DNA of 64,000 nucleotides, taken from positions 2,790,001 through 2,854,000 of the forward strand of contig CM065878.1 in assembly GCA_033439255.1 (NCBI GenBank), given 5' to 3'. Source of the stretch: Hericium rajendrae. Lineage: Eukaryota; Basidiomycota; Agaricomycetes; Russulales; Hericiaceae. Below, one piece after another: positions 12,349 to 24,263 of this stretch. Each line of letters starts with the position of its first letter. The first letter of the stretch is position 1. A program made the position numbers and the translations under genes. The notes under the pieces were generated by a model. The model made no database searches and was not told where the DNA came from. It was given only the letters and a program-made list of their open reading frames with translations.

Positions 12349-12591
12349 GTTGGTTCTGAGAATCTGTTCAAGATCGTATGAAAGGCGGGAAGGAGAAGGG
12401 AACGACGAGGAACTAGGGCAAAAGAGGCCCGACACGCGACACGCGCCCCGCGCCCACGTGCCAACAGGTTGATCGCGTTAATCACGTGCCAGGTTCACGT
12501 CGCGCCCACGTGCTAAGGCTGTTTGGTGGTCAGCGCGCATCCTCTTGTCTTTCCCTCTCGCGATCGCAAGGACAAATCCCTCGAAGATCGA
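12349..12591. promoter_or_regulatory. Divergent promoter of kinesin-6 and SPC7 with three CACGTG boxes
   Basis: The 243 bp between the two divergent start codons contain CACGTG at 12455-12460, 12483-12488 and 12507-12512. Two of them share the longer context CGCCCACGTGC. GACACGCGACACGCG at 12431-12445 holds ACGCG cores like MBF/MCB cell-cycle boxes. CACGTG is the known core for bHLH factors such as Cbf1. The factor acting here is not known. Confidence 0.6.
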
Positions 12592-15500
12592 ATGGCGCCT
12601 TCTCCTTCATCAAGACGAAAATCTATCGCGGTCCCGCAACATACCAAATCGTTCAGACCTTCTCATAAACGGCGACCGCACAGCATTACGCCAGGAGATT
12701 CTGTGCTGAAGCAGCTTAGTCCTGCGGCCAGGAGACGGCGTTCGCTGGTACGAATATCCCTTCTCCTCAAACACAGGTCACCCCTTATGTTTCTATAGGC
12801 ACCACGCAAGAGTATCTTGAAAGCGACTTTTCCCGATGACACAATTCCAGACGACGCCACACAGTCCATGGAGCTGACGCGCGACCTGCGCGCCGAGTCA
12901 CGGAAGAGTCTTGGAAGGCGCGTCAGCTTCGCACCCAATGCATCTGTCAGACTCTTCCAGGTTGCAGAGCAGAACACCAACAGCACGCAGTCCCCAAACT
13001 CATCTCCTGTTTCCGAGGCGTCTCCTCACGTCCCTTTGCAGACTGATGAAAATGCGTATCCAGGGGCCGGGCCTTCCCGCCGTCGAAGCTCTGTGCGCAG
13101 ATCCGTTGCATTCAGCGAGAACGGTGAAGCTTCAATGGAAATAGACTCGGATTTCGACGATACAGGGGTGCTTCCTCCGGGGTTCTTGCTGGATGGCTCT
13201 GACCTCCAGGATGAAGAATTTGACGAAGGCGCAGGGGAATTTGATGATGGAGACGACATGGATATGACCGAAGCTATGCCCTCAAATCCTCAACGACGGA
13301 AATCTAGGGCTTCACTTGGCTTGGGCGCAAAGAGGCGTTCATCTGTCATCCCTCGATCAGTGCTCGCTGAAATGCACAATGTGCACGTTCCGGAAGAGGA
13401 GCCGGAACCCGTTGACGGTGATGTATCTATTGATGAGCACACACAGTCCACCGACATGACGCAATCTTCAACAGGAGAAACCTCGGGAGAGCATACTCAG
13501 CCTATGGAGTTTACCGTACCTCTCAACAAGTCGTTGCGCAAACCAGAACCTCCGAGCAAAGAATGGCTTGCTTTACGCGCTATGACACATTCTGGGGATA
13601 CACCGTATGAGCCGCTACCCTCCGATCAGGATGAAGAAGATTACCATGACCTCGGACTCTATCCTCCAGACGCGGAATCTGTTAGCATGGCTACTTCTGA
13701 AGACATGGACCTGACTACAGCGCAGACCCGGCTCCTGGCCATGCGGCAGTCGATGGGCGGTGAACCCGATCAACACGACGACAGCTTTACGAGCTCAGAA
13801 GGCGGATCCATGGACATGTCAGACCCGGGTTTGGGAAATCAGACTCTTAACCTCACCAACGTCTGGAGGCAAAGTATGGGAGGGACGGACTTCACCTCAT
13901 CTTCAATGGACCCCACGAGCCTTCGAAGAGATTCTGGAGGAGATGAGGATTCCATGGAGCAAGATGACCATCACAGCTTACTACCAACTCCTGAGTCTAA
14001 TGAGGAGTTTCTCGAGCTTTCTCTCCCTCCTTCGCGATCTCCAGAGACAGACGATCCAAGTGGCCATCGGACGGGGGAACGACTTGCACCATCGTCTGTC
14101 TTTCAGCCACCTCCAACTGTATTTAGTGCGCCTCCACCGAAGAGTGTTTCTGTCGCAACTCAAGGAACGTCCCCATCTGCTCCTGGACCCGTCTTTGCCA
14201 AACCTGGCTCAGTCTTCTCTGCACAGACGGGAAGCGTGCCTGCTAAACCACCACCATCGCCTCGCAAAGCCGGTACCGCCGCTTTCGCACCCCCTGTTGC
14301 TCGGCCACAGCCCGTAAAACGTCCAGTTTTAAGTGAAGTCGCGGGAGACCTTGGAAGCCCCGCAAAGCGGCAAAGCGTGGCAGCACGTGCCTCAATGGCT
14401 GCAGCAGGTCGACTATCTCCTCGTAAGAACGCTGCGCCGGCTGTTACGTCCAATGTGCCTGCTGGACGCCGTCCAAGTGTCAGCGGCACGCTACGTCGTC
14501 CATCTGCGTACTTTACTCAACGCAAGAGCCTTGGACCCTCCATTCTTCCAGACACAACACTCACGCAATCGGGATCACCGAGAAAGAATGTGCCTGGTGC
14601 TGCAGGGCGCGCCAGTGTCGGCAGCATGGCTGAACTCAGTGGCATACTTGAACGTCCTTTCTCTCCGATTTCTGCGCACCAACAAGAACAGAAGGACAGC
14701 CGCGAGCGCGAGGATATCGGAGATGTGGAACCGCATCTAGCCAGCTCGCCCAGGGCGCAGTCACCGGCCCGTCGCGTCATCAAAGTCCCTTCTAGTCCCG
14801 CACCAGCCGTTGCTCAAGATGATGAACAAGAACAAGCTATGGACGAGGACGTGCTGGACGATCCCATGGGTGTGGCAGGGCCGACAGAGCAATGGCGGGC
14901 AGGCCTGCAGCAACAAGAAAGTTTTTCAGAGGATGACGGCGTACGAACCTTTCGACTGAGTTACTTCTTGACACTGACTTATGCATGTATCTTTCGCAGC
15001 CTCCAATAAGCATAGAACAGTTCTTCGCACTGACGGGTGTTCGCTTCATGGACGAGCTCACTGCCCCTCGGCGTTCGACAATTCATCCATCACAATTGCA
15101 ACCCCTTCGCCGACGCTCTTCCCTCTCGCAGGAAGACATCCCTCTTGCTGACTATATCGTCGCCATGACAGTAGATGCGCCTCAGTTAGAGCAGTATTCT
15201 CGTGTTGCGAAGGATCTCCAATCATGGATCGAGAATAGCAAGAAGATATACCGCCAGGCTGAAGAGGAAGCAGCAATAGCTACGCCGACGTTGTTCAGGG
15301 AATATTCGGCCGCCGACGAGGATGTCAAAGAGGAGCTACTGGTCCGTATATGACTTAATCTTGCGATGGTCCCTTTACCAAACTTCACGCGCTGTACGTT
15401 TATAGCACCAATTGAAGCTCATCAAAGCCAACAACCACGGGAATGCACGGTCACAATGGTATGATTGGCGACTGCAGTGGGTGCAAGGGCTGCATGGAAT

Positions 15501-16813
15501 CGCCGAGAAAGGGTTCTCTGACCTCGAGAATGTACGTGCATCCTCTCAATCGTGTACATAGTGAATGACCAACACTGCTTTCTTCTAGGATGCGCGTACG
15601 CTTGAGGCAACCATCGCTCAAGCCCAAGGCATCCTTCCTTCGCTGCGCTCGGAACATGCTCGAGTCATGGCGGAACTAGAGCAAGAACAGGCGATTGCTG
15701 CTGAGATCGAGAATTGCGACCAGGATTACCTCTCTGAGCTCAAGGCTACTCTTGCCGAACAAGAGTAAGTCGGATCTGTCCCTGTGCGAATTGTCTTAAC
15801 CATCCTATTATGTATAGAGCGACACTGGACGCATACAGGGCAGACGTGTCTGAGACCAACGCAAAGCTCGAGCGTCTGCAAGAGAAGCTGGATGAAATTG
15901 ACGCACAAAAGAAGGAAGCCAACTCGGTAATTCAGGAATCTCAGCGACACATCCACATTCAGAAGAGCAGTACGCGTGCCGAGGTGTTCAGATTGAGAGG
16001 TATGTCCGCATAACATGAATATCATCAGTGTCGTCGAACTCACACTTTGGCTCAGATGACCTTGAAGCTTTGGAGGAGCTGCATCTGTGGAGGCCGACGA
16101 AAATCCAACCAGACCTATTCGAACTTGTTTACGCATCGCGTTACTGCGTAACTGTTCCATGCATCAAATTCCGGCCCATTGTCCAGGAGATCAGTATTGC
16201 ACGCACGAAGGAGACGCCGCTCAAATTCAAGGATCAATTTCCTCGATTCAGCGATATTTCCATCAAGGTCGCGGAGCAGCAGTTAGCAGCCGCTGCATCT
16301 GAATTGAGCACTATCGAGGTATGGTAATCGCATAATCGCCTCAACAACGCTGACCTCGGCTTTATCAGATTGTCGAAAGGCTTGGCGACATCTGGTCCGC
16401 GTGTGCTCAGCTGCGTACACAGTTCACATTGCTAATCATTCGGTATCCTCTCGCTATCGACCCGATGCCAGCAGCCAAGGACGGCACTATCCCTGGCTTC
16501 AAAGCAACCGCCACTGTCCTACTGCCGAGCATCAAGTCTAAGATCTATATTTCCTTTATATTTTCTACCGATACCCTGATCAGATGGCCCATGTCAATAC
16601 CCTCCATGACGCACGAGGTCAAGGTGGCCTACGGTCCTGCTGAGTATATCCGTTTCCTCTGATACGTGTTATCGCAGTGGACTGATCCGTCTTGCCAGTG
16701 TCGAAAGCATTCGTACTGCACTCAGCAAGCGTCTTGCGCAGGCCACGCCCGACGACAATCATGAATGCTTATTAGATGCGTGCGCAGAAGCTACCTGCGA
16801 CTACGAGCAGTGA
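12592..16813 (+). CDS. SPC7: Outer kinetochore scaffold Spc7/KNL1
   Basis: This is the KMN-network scaffold that links microtubules and the spindle checkpoint to kinetochores. Just after the start (ATG 12592) come both protein phosphatase 1 docking motifs, SILK (PRKSILKATF near 12800) and RVSF (GRRVSFAPNASVRLF near 12922). MELT-type motifs, which recruit Bub3-Bub1 once phosphorylated by Mps1, include MELTRDL, MDMTEAM, MEFTVPL and MDLTTAQ between about 12868 and 13730. A Ser/Pro-rich basic stretch follows. The C-terminal Spc7 domain starts at PISIEQFFALTGVRFMDEL (about 15003), then a long coiled coil (GILPSLRSEHARVMAELEQ onward), then a RWD-like end to TGA at 16811-16813. About nine exons give roughly 1,260 residues, a normal size for the family. 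An upstream in-frame Met at 12523 is possible but lies close to the CACGTG cluster. Its neighbours are both likely mitotic. Confidence 0.92.
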
Positions 16814-17083
16814 TTTTTGATCGTTATTAGGATACCTCACCTCTTGTAATATACTTACCCTTTCTTGGATCACGCGTGTTGTACTAGGAAGGAGATAAAT
16901 CAAATCAATGATACAAACTACAATATGTTACAGACACATGAAAAGGACATAGATGCATAGCGAATAAAGAAAAAGATATGTGCAGATCCAAGTCGTAAGC
17001 ATAACAGTCCAGCGTAATAGTCGTAACTGCAAATTGATGGTCAGACTCATTGCGAGGTGCACGGATCTAGAGAGGACACTTAC

Positions 17084-19219
17084 TCATGCAGCGCACATCA
17101 ACTGCCGTTGGCTCTGATCCAGGCCCGCTAGGAGGGTGTTCAACATCTCCCGGTTAGACCGCACGAGCTCCAGCTCGCCTTCCGCGACGTCGCGGACCGA
17201 CTCCCAGTCCGACGCCGCACTCCGCGCAGCGCATGCCGCCTCCCACTTCTGACACTCCACGCGGACGGCAGAGTTCTTCAGCTCCATGGTCCCATTGATC
17301 GCCATCTGGACCGCTTCTTGCACCGCGGCATCGCGCAGTACTGTCGCTTGGCAGAGCTGGTTCTCCAGCGCAGCTATACGCTCGGCCTGCTCCTCAGTCA
17401 TGCGGTCGCGCATCTCCAGGCTGCCGCGCAGCTGCTCCTCGAGGTAGCTGACCTGTCGCGCGAGATCGTCCGCTTCACGGGCGCGTGCGTTCGTGGTCGC
17501 GCCCAGCTGCTGCTCGAGCGCTTGGATCTGGCCAAGGCGCTCTTTCGCGATGTGCTCCATCGACACGAGTTGCAGACGCAACATGGTCACCGTCGACGCA
17601 TCCCCCAAAATCCGCTCCGGCGTGAGGTGGCCGTACTTCATAGGAGAGGGCGTGACGTCGGGAAGGAGAACCTGTGAAATGGAGCCATAGCCGGCTGGAG
17701 ACGGCAGGGCGCTCAGGGAAGGGCTGTCTGGGATATCGAGTTCGATAATGCTTGTGGCCGGTGACGCTGCGCCGGAGAATGGAGCGGGTACGTCAACGAT
17801 CATGCTATCGGCCTCTCCCTCGCCGAGTGATTGTTCTCCAGCTGCGACAAGCTGGTCCCAAGAAAGCAACGAACCGCGACCGTTACCCATCCGTTTCGCT
17901 TTTGATGAGGACTGATCGTCCAACGGCGGCATGGGCGAGAGGTAAGACATGTTGGCGCGGGTGGGTAGACCCGGCTGGCGGGATGGTGTCTCTGGAAATT
18001 GGGCGTGCTGCTGACGGGTCTGACGGAAGCGGGGGACCGCAGGAGTGGGCGCAGTGGGCGAGATTACAGAACCGAGGAGGAAGTCGACATCGCGATCGTC
18101 CAGACTGTCCATGCTACTATCCGTCATGGACGTCGACGTAGGAGTAGTGGGCGAGACTCTAATGCCAGGAGAGTCCTTCTTGGCAGGAGAGGCCTTCTTG
18201 ACGGGAGAGACCTTCGTGCCATTGGTCGCAGACACCTTCTTCATGCGCTTCCCGAGAGGGGATTCCACCTCGGGTCTGCTGGCTGCGGGATTACGCAGGG
18301 GGCTACCGTTCTTGCTAGGGGAGCCAATTCGGCTCTTGCTATCTCTGTGGGGAGTAGGAGTCTGAGGCGTGCGGAGAGAGCTGGATGAGGAAGAGGAAGA
18401 CGGTGGGCGAGGGATAGAAGAACGTCCAGGCGATGCGACCTTTGAAGACTTTGGCGTGTCTCTGGTCGGAGACGGAGTCTTCCGAGATGGCGCTTTCAAT
18501 TTGGTTGGCGTTGACGGAGAGACGTTGATGGTCAAATTCGTCTTCAGCACCCTGTTAGGTAGTGGGCTAATAGGCCGACCTGTCTTCTCTGCTGGCGAGG
18601 ACACCTGCAGCTGAGGCGTCTTCTTCCCAGAAGCGGCGTTCTGCACCTCGTCTGAGCTGCTGCTGAGGCGGCGACGCGTCGCAGGCCGAGCTGGTGATGG
18701 GGGTTTGGTGATAGGCTCAGCAAGCATAGACTTGGGCCTGTACTTAGGCAACGCAGAGCCCGTCGCGGGGTTGCGAGGACGAAGAGTCGAACGTCTGTTG
18801 GCGGTACCATTATCAGATGGACTTAACGCAGCCGCACCCTTCATAACCACGCCATCCTCTGAGATAGTCCCCACTTTTCCGCTAGATAATGTAGACGAGC
18901 GGCGGGACGCGCGTGTGATGGGTCCGGTATTTCTGGCTGAGGTGGCGTCCTTCGGCGTCGCGGGTGATTTCTCGCTAGCGAGAGACGAACGAGGGCGTCC
19001 AGCACCACTCTGTGTCGTCCCAACGGCGCTGAGTCTCCGGCTGTTATTCTCCTTGGACTTCCTCGATGCTTTGTCTCCTCCCGAGTCTCTGCTGTCCTTG
19101 TTCATAACGTCTGCGATCGCCTTGCCAACGGAAGAGAGATTCAAAGAATAGCGAGAGGAGGTCCTGGCAGAGGTTCTGGTGGGACGGGAGGCGCCAGCTG
19201 GGGGAAGGTCGGCGGGCAT
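17084..19219 (-). CDS. S/T-P-rich basic protein with C-terminal coiled coil (function unknown)
   Basis: A single open frame of 711 codons runs from ATG 19219 to TGA 17084 without a needed intron, unusual for this window. The first 450 residues are basic and Ser/Pro/Thr/Lys-rich with many Ser-Pro and Thr-Pro pairs (for example KTPSPTRDTPKSSKVASPGR and VSPVKKASPAKKDSPG), the look of a CDK substrate and microtubule- or DNA-binding disordered region. A short conserved-looking start SRYSLNLSSVGKAIADVMNK comes first. The last 190 residues (from about LTPERILGDASTVTMLRLQL) form a continuous heptad-rich coiled coil. I recognise no family. It is convergent with SPC7 and separated from it by only 270 bp. 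A role with the spindle or chromosomes is an inference from composition and neighbourhood only. Confidence 0.75.
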   Translation of the reverse strand: MPADLPPAGASRPTRTSARTSSRYSLNLSSVGKAIADVMNKDSRDSGGDKASRKSKENNSRRLSAVGTTQSGAGRPRSSLASEKSPATPKDATSARNTGPITRASRRSSTLSSGKVGTISEDGVVMKGAAALSPSDNGTANRRSTLRPRNPATGSALPKYRPKSMLAEPITKPPSPARPATRRRLSSSSDEVQNAASGKKTPQLQVSSPAEKTGRPISPLPNRVLKTNLTINVSPSTPTKLKAPSRKTPSPTRDTPKSSKVASPGRSSIPRPPSSSSSSSSLRTPQTPTPHRDSKSRIGSPSKNGSPLRNPAASRPEVESPLGKRMKKVSATNGTKVSPVKKASPAKKDSPGIRVSPTTPTSTSMTDSSMDSLDDRDVDFLLGSVISPTAPTPAVPRFRQTRQQHAQFPETPSRQPGLPTRANMSYLSPMPPLDDQSSSKAKRMGNGRGSLLSWDQLVAAGEQSLGEGEADSMIVDVPAPFSGAASPATSIIELDIPDSPSLSALPSPAGYGSISQVLLPDVTPSPMKYGHLTPERILGDASTVTMLRLQLVSMEHIAKERLGQIQALEQQLGATTNARAREADDLARQVSYLEEQLRGSLEMRDRMTEEQAERIAALENQLCQATVLRDAAVQEAVQMAINGTMELKNSAVRVECQKWEAACAARSAASDWESVRDVAEGELELVRSNREMLNTLLAGLDQSQRQLMCAA

Positions 19220-19429
19220 GATGTGCAGGTTATGTATCCGAGCTGGCTGGAGGCGGACGTAAAATGAACATCAAGTTGAACTGCGTCGCGCGACATGCCA
19301 CATGCAGCCGTAGGTCCCTATTTGGTTTTGTTTTCGACGCGTGGATGAGATCGTGACCTCCTCGGACTCCTCCTCGTTCGTGACCTCTGCATCGTCAGGA
19401 CAAAAACATAAAATATTACAGGCATCTGT

Positions 19430-21270
19430 CTACCACATAAATCGACCCACTCCCGCCCTTTCCTTGTACAGAAAGACGTACATCGTTACTGCATTGATAG
19501 CAGCATACCACGCGCCCTCCAACAAAAGTCCCCACGTAGGGACATCCACCACTTGTGCTCGCAGCAGGATGTAGGGTATGAGGAAGTAACGAGGCTCCAA
19601 TAGGGGTGTCGGAAGTAGTATCGGGAGAATGCACACCGGCAGGAGCAGAGTCTGCAGTATCGTCTGCTCGCGACCTGCCAAACGGAGCCAAGGATCTCAA
19701 CATTTAAAATCTCGACTGATCAGGTGGTTAGGATTCTTACCGACACGCAAGAACCACGCCCAGGCGCATGCAATGTACCCGAGCACGAACAGATACGGCA
19801 CGACAGGATGCAGCATGAATACGCGTCGCCAAATGTAGAAAGTGTAGTGGCGATTGTCGGACAGCAAGAACGGATGATGGATCCTGTGCAGACGGTTGCT
19901 TAATTTCCATGGAGATATGAAGGCGGAATGAACACATACGTGAAGAGATGGATCGTTAAACCCACGGCTACAGACAGCAGCGCGGTAAATAACGCGCGTC
20001 TGATCGACAGCTGCACCTCAGATCCCATCGAACATGCAAGTGCAACGAGTACGTACCTTCTGGTGGAAAACATCCTGACCCAAACGTCATGCAGCAAGGC
20101 TCGTATACCACCGTCTCCACTGATCAGGACGGGCCAGCCCAGCATGGTCGCGAAAGCGACGAAGTAGTAAAGCTGCGGTATATGAAACGAGGGTATGTGG
20201 TTCGACTTGTCACCTATCACAGTCTCAAAGCATGTCCTGCACGTCCAAGGGCGACGTTGATCCGTACCTAGCACGATGCCGTCGTTCCATATCACGAATG
20301 CTCCGAACATTGCAAGCACGAGCGCATATGGAATGAAAGCATGGATAATGTCAGGCAGCACCCTGATCACACTCAGCACCGATCGGGGCAGGTCAGCTAA
20401 TTGAGGCCCGAAATATCAGCCGTCGCAACCTCGAAAAATTCTGGAAGGTACGGGCCTGGGGTCGCAGCGAGGGCTGGAGGGTCATGGAGCTTAGCTGGCG
20501 GCGGACCGTTAGGCAAGGCGCGTCGGAAGCGCAGGTACATCATCTGGCTCGATGCGTACGCGTACAAGACCCATATGATGTTCGTCTGGCGGAATGTGCA
20601 GCTGACCAAACCTAGCTAACATGCTGCCGTTGGTCAAAGACCCCGTGCACGTTAGGACAGACCTGTTCACGCACCAGAGCTGCTAGCCAGTGTCTGCCTT
20701 GCGTAGCTGCTACAATTGTCAGCACCACGAAAAGCAGGCTTGGCACTTCGGTATAGTAAAGAAAGCCAAAGAACCAGGCAATTGGAAAGGCAGCAACGAC
20801 GACCGCATCAAGGGTAGGCGTGAGCATGGATGGTGGCGGTCGAATGCGTTGATGATAGCAGAACAGCCGTGTCAAGGCGAAGGGCAGAAGTAACAATGCG
20901 AGCAAAGGGGTCAATCGCAGGGTGGGGAGTTTGCATTTGAACATGAAAATGTTCTTGAGAATGATGGTCAAGACATACCTACCTCGCAAATTTAGACGTG
21001 GAGATCAGATCGAAGCTCAGAACTCACAATCCTGGAGGTGTGGTGATTTTGGGATCCCAGTACGTCCAATTTCCCTGACAATATTCCTGAACCTGCGGAA
21101 TATGGAAAGGTTCATCCTGCAGGAGTGCACATGGGTCAGGAAGCGAGACGCATGCGATTTTCACTCGTGCGCACCATGTACGGTTCCGTTACTTGCATGT
21201 TCAACTCCTTCAGCGTCACAATAGACACCGCGCTGAAGATCACAAAAGCCGTCGCCCCTAGAGACGACAT
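19430..21270 (-). CDS. ALG10: Dolichyl-phosphoglucose alpha-1,2-glucosyltransferase
   Basis: ALG10/DIE2 adds the terminal alpha-1,2 glucose to the lipid-linked N-glycan precursor in the ER lumen, the signal read by oligosaccharyltransferase. The family signature is clear: EPYM joined by an intron to [20 protein letters not shown], then [10 protein letters not shown]. Later exons read [88 protein letters not shown] with [17 protein letters not shown], and [12 protein letters not shown], ending [11 protein letters not shown] (TAG 19432-19430). It is polytopic with around a dozen hydrophobic segments and about 480 residues. I start at ATG 21270 ([17 protein letters not shown]), which splices cleanly to the signature. 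The frame change near 20,380-20,430 needs an intron whose exact sites I could not fix (GTACCTTC to GATCAG fits). Confidence 0.92.
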
Positions 21271-21832
21271 GGCGGATATCTGACCGAATTAACCACTGTG
21301 GCCAATGAGTGCGGCTGGTGAAAGTGATGATGGTCAATACAGCACACCGCAAAAGGCAATACATACAGCAAGTACTGCAGCGCATCGGCAGCCTCGGCTT
21401 CGGGGAACTCGGTCATAAGTACAGCTTGCCTGCGACCGTCACTCCGAGTCGGATACTTTGTAGGTCTTGATTCAACAAAAGGCTGCTATGTATTTGTCTC
21501 AAAATATGGCGAGACCAAGCTCTCTCATTATCAGGTGCGCGAATATCTTGGCGACGTCAATATCATCCGACGCTTTCCCGTTCGTCGACCCTATGGGATT
21601 TCTCTCACAATATGGCAAAAGCCGGCCAAAAGAGAGACTTGTATGTAGTTTGAACGTCTTTGCCGTTTGTTAGATGTTAAATTCATCATTAGGCGCTACA
21701 CTGACTGAATACAGACTGAGATAGGCAAATAGCTGGACGTCCCACTCGCTCTCAGTGACTCGACCAGCGCGATTTGGCGCTTACGTTCCTTCAAAAGCGC
21801 AACACAGGTTGTTACCTAGGACCGATACCGCC
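21271..21832. promoter_or_regulatory. Divergent upstream region of ALG10 and the GNAT gene
   Basis: These 562 bp separate two divergent starts. A good donor-like GTATGT at about 21,366 (minus strand) suggests a possible 5' UTR intron of ALG10. No gene or repeat is seen. Confidence 0.4.
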
Positions 21833-22648
21833 ATGCACTTCCAGTTTCACCCACTGCAGATCAACGAACAGACAGGCGAGCCTTACATCCGCCTACCAGA
21901 GCCGCACGCAAACATCGTCCTCACACCTCCCCGGCCGAGTGACGCGCCATTTACTGTTCAGATCCTTAACGACGTCCGCGTGTACCGCTTTCTCAGCGGT
22001 CCACCATACCCTTATCGTCTGGAGCATGCTGAGAGCTGGCTCAAGTCTATAAAAGCGGAGACGGATGCGGTGTGGAAGGACCTGCAGGATGCCGCGCGGG
22101 ACGATCCCGACGGGCGAGGCCCGTTAAAGATTGTCAACGGGAGCCCAGTGCGGCGCATCAGAGAGCAGAGAGAAGATGGCACGGAGGTCTATCTTGGAGA
22201 TGCGGAGTTCCGCAGACATGATTTTGGGGATGTAGTCCATCCTGAGGAGCGAGCAAGGTTGAAGGCCGAGAACGACGCAAAGGAGGCAGGCGATCCTAGC
22301 ATTATCTGGACGATAGGCGGTATGGTCTAACTTGAGCTTTCATATCTACGGCAAGGAGCTCACTTACGGTGCGCAGATTACCTATCGCCTGAGGTCCACG
22401 GGAGGGGGATCATGACAGCCGTTATCGGAGTTCTCATATCCCAGTGGGGCGCACCGAGGATGGGCATTCGTCACCTGCTTCCCGCCTGCATTGACGGGAA
22501 CATCGGAAGCATCAAAGTTTTTGAGAAGAACGGTTTCGTGCTACGGAAATCGGTCCCAGAAGCGATAGCTGTTCAAGCGAAAGGAGATATACCCGCCACA
22601 AAGTACACCGCACATTTCTTGGAGTGGAAATACGAAGAGCAGCCATGA
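21833..22648 (+). CDS. GNAT-family N-acetyltransferase
   Basis: Two exons encode about 250 residues. Exon 1 starts MHFQFHPLQINEQTGEPYIR and carries LTPPRPSDAPFTVQILNDVRVY, the beta1-alpha1 part of a RimJ/RimL-type acetyltransferase (NDxxV with a substrate wall). The intron (GTATGGTC to GTGCGCAG) joins IIWTIG to DYLSPEVHGRGIMTAVIGVL, where HGRGIM stands for the acetyl-CoA pyrophosphate loop (Q/RxxGxG/A). The C-terminal IDGNIGSIKVFEKNGFVLRK is the conserved N-x-x-S-x-x-V-x-E-K-x-G-F motif of the fold. A charged insertion of about 80 residues (EQREDGTEVYLGDAEF region) sits between the halves and is longer than in bacterial RimJ. Such fungal proteins act on unknown small molecules or protein N-termini. 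Stop TGA is at 22646-22648. An upstream in-frame Met occurs at 21755. Confidence 0.85.
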
Positions 22649-22870
22649 TCAGGGTTTGCGTATAGTTGGAGGCACATCGCAGTTATCAATGTAGCCTACA
22701 GGATCCAAGCGGCCCGATCTTAGTGCAGCTTAGTTTCGAAGTCACGATTTCATTCCTTCATTCCTTCCATCTACGTTTCTCTACATATATACCTTAACTT
22801 ACAGGCATACAACTGTTTCCACTGTACTCCGTGTCTACTGTTGGCGTGTAGATGACAGGCGTTTTCCACA

Positions 22871-24263
22871 TCAATCATCTAGCTGCAGGCCCTCAAGAGC
22901 CGGGATTGGGCGTTCGGCTTGAGGAGTAATTCTAGCGCCATGGCGACGTTCCTTGGACTCCGCGTAGTCGACAATAGCGGACTTAGGAAAGAAATAAGAA
23001 TAAGACAAAGACGTTTGAGACGGATCGAGAACTCACATGAGCAGTGATCCGGTTGTCCCACAAGGCAACAGTGTTAGGAGCCCACTTGAGCCGCGCTTGG
23101 TTGTCGGCACTCTTGTCGATGTGGTCATAGAGGAACCTCAAGATGTTGTCTGCGTGTCGACCGTCCGTCAGTAATGCTCAAATGACAGCCATGCGAAATA
23201 CTGCTTACCCGACTCCTCGCGCTTCAGGCCTACGATCCGGCGAGTGAACTGCCTGTTCACGAAGAGCGCCTCCTCGCCCGTGACAGGGTGTCGTCTCACA
23301 ACAGGGTGAACAGATTCAACAGGCTCGCGCCGAACAATACCGCCCCGCTTTCCGGAGCGCGAGTACTCTGCTTGCTCAACGCCAGAGTGAACCGCCTTCA
23401 GCGTGCGGAGGAATGCGACGAACTGCGGAGACAGTTTCTTCAGGGTGGAGATCTGCGATGTAAAAAGCGTGTCGCCGCCAGTGGTAGGCTGTGAAAACAG
23501 GAAAAACGTCGTCAAGCCCGGGGGCTGGAGCTCGTACGAGACATCCGAATGCCAGACAGTCGTTGACAGGCTTCCTTCCAGCTCATAGTTGAAGGTGGTA
23601 TTTGCATCCCTGATCGATGACGGGTCAGTCTGATAAGATTGACATAGATATCAACTGCGAGTCGCACTTATATACAAGATGGAGCTCGGGGACCCCTTGC
23701 GGGTGACCTGAGGTAGGGTGGATGTGAAGCCTACAAATTAAAATAATTGTCATGCGTTCACAAAGAAGTAGACCGTGCTTACCGGCCGAAGTGCCTGCCC
23801 CATGCCCGGTAGAAATCTGGACCACTCTCCAGGAATTCCTCTTGGTCCCTGAAGACCATCAGGCCCCGCCGTGCGACCTGAAGTGCGGGTATATCGGTTA
23901 GTGAAGACAATAGGCATGCATCTCAAAATAGAAGAGTACCTCAAGCGCCAACTGATCTCTGCCATCACTATCCAATTGGGCCAGGCTCACTCCACGAACT
24001 TCGGTACCAAGTTGAGGGGTCAGTTCAGTGACGCTCGTCGCATTGTCAAGGAACGAGCGTGGGTTCGGGTGGGAGAGTGCGCGCGAAGCGGGATCAACGT
24101 GCTCGAAGGGAGTGAGCGGCGGGTATGTTTCGGGAGAAAAATATGGCAAAAGATGGGCATAATGGTAAGGTTCTTCAGCTTGCTCTTGGCCATCGGTCGG
24201 GGAAGAGCGAAGCGATAGAGTTGGGAGATTCTGTGTTATTGTCTCAACAGTTGCAGTCGCCAT
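22871..24263 (-). CDS. TauD/TfdA-type Fe(II)/2-oxoglutarate dioxygenase
   Basis: This cytosolic oxygenase couples 2-oxoglutarate decarboxylation to hydroxylation of a substrate. Fungal members (for example yeast Jlp1) release sulfite from sulfonates such as taurine, while others use phenoxyacids or unknown substrates. The frame starts MATATVETITQNLPTLSLRS (ATG 24263). It shows TELTPQLGTEVRGVSLAQLD, RRGLMVFRDQEEF and FGRLHIHP, then the iron site WHSDVSYE (first His and Asp), GGDTLFTSQI, HPVVRRHPVTGEEALFVNRQ, and the distal His in WDNRITAHSAIVDY followed by the Arg of RRHGARI that binds 2-oxoglutarate. The end is GLQLDD with TGA at 22873-22871. About six short introns give roughly 370 residues, normal length. 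All catalytic residues are present. It is divergent from an OPT transporter, which suggests the two may be co-regulated for nutrient scavenging. Confidence 0.9.

Noticed and set aside
21411-21416. Upstream ATG for ALG10 (MTEFPEAEAADALQYL)
   Set aside because: Splicing from its GTATGT donor to either nearby acceptor gives an early stop; the ATG at 21270 joins the ALG10 signature in frame.
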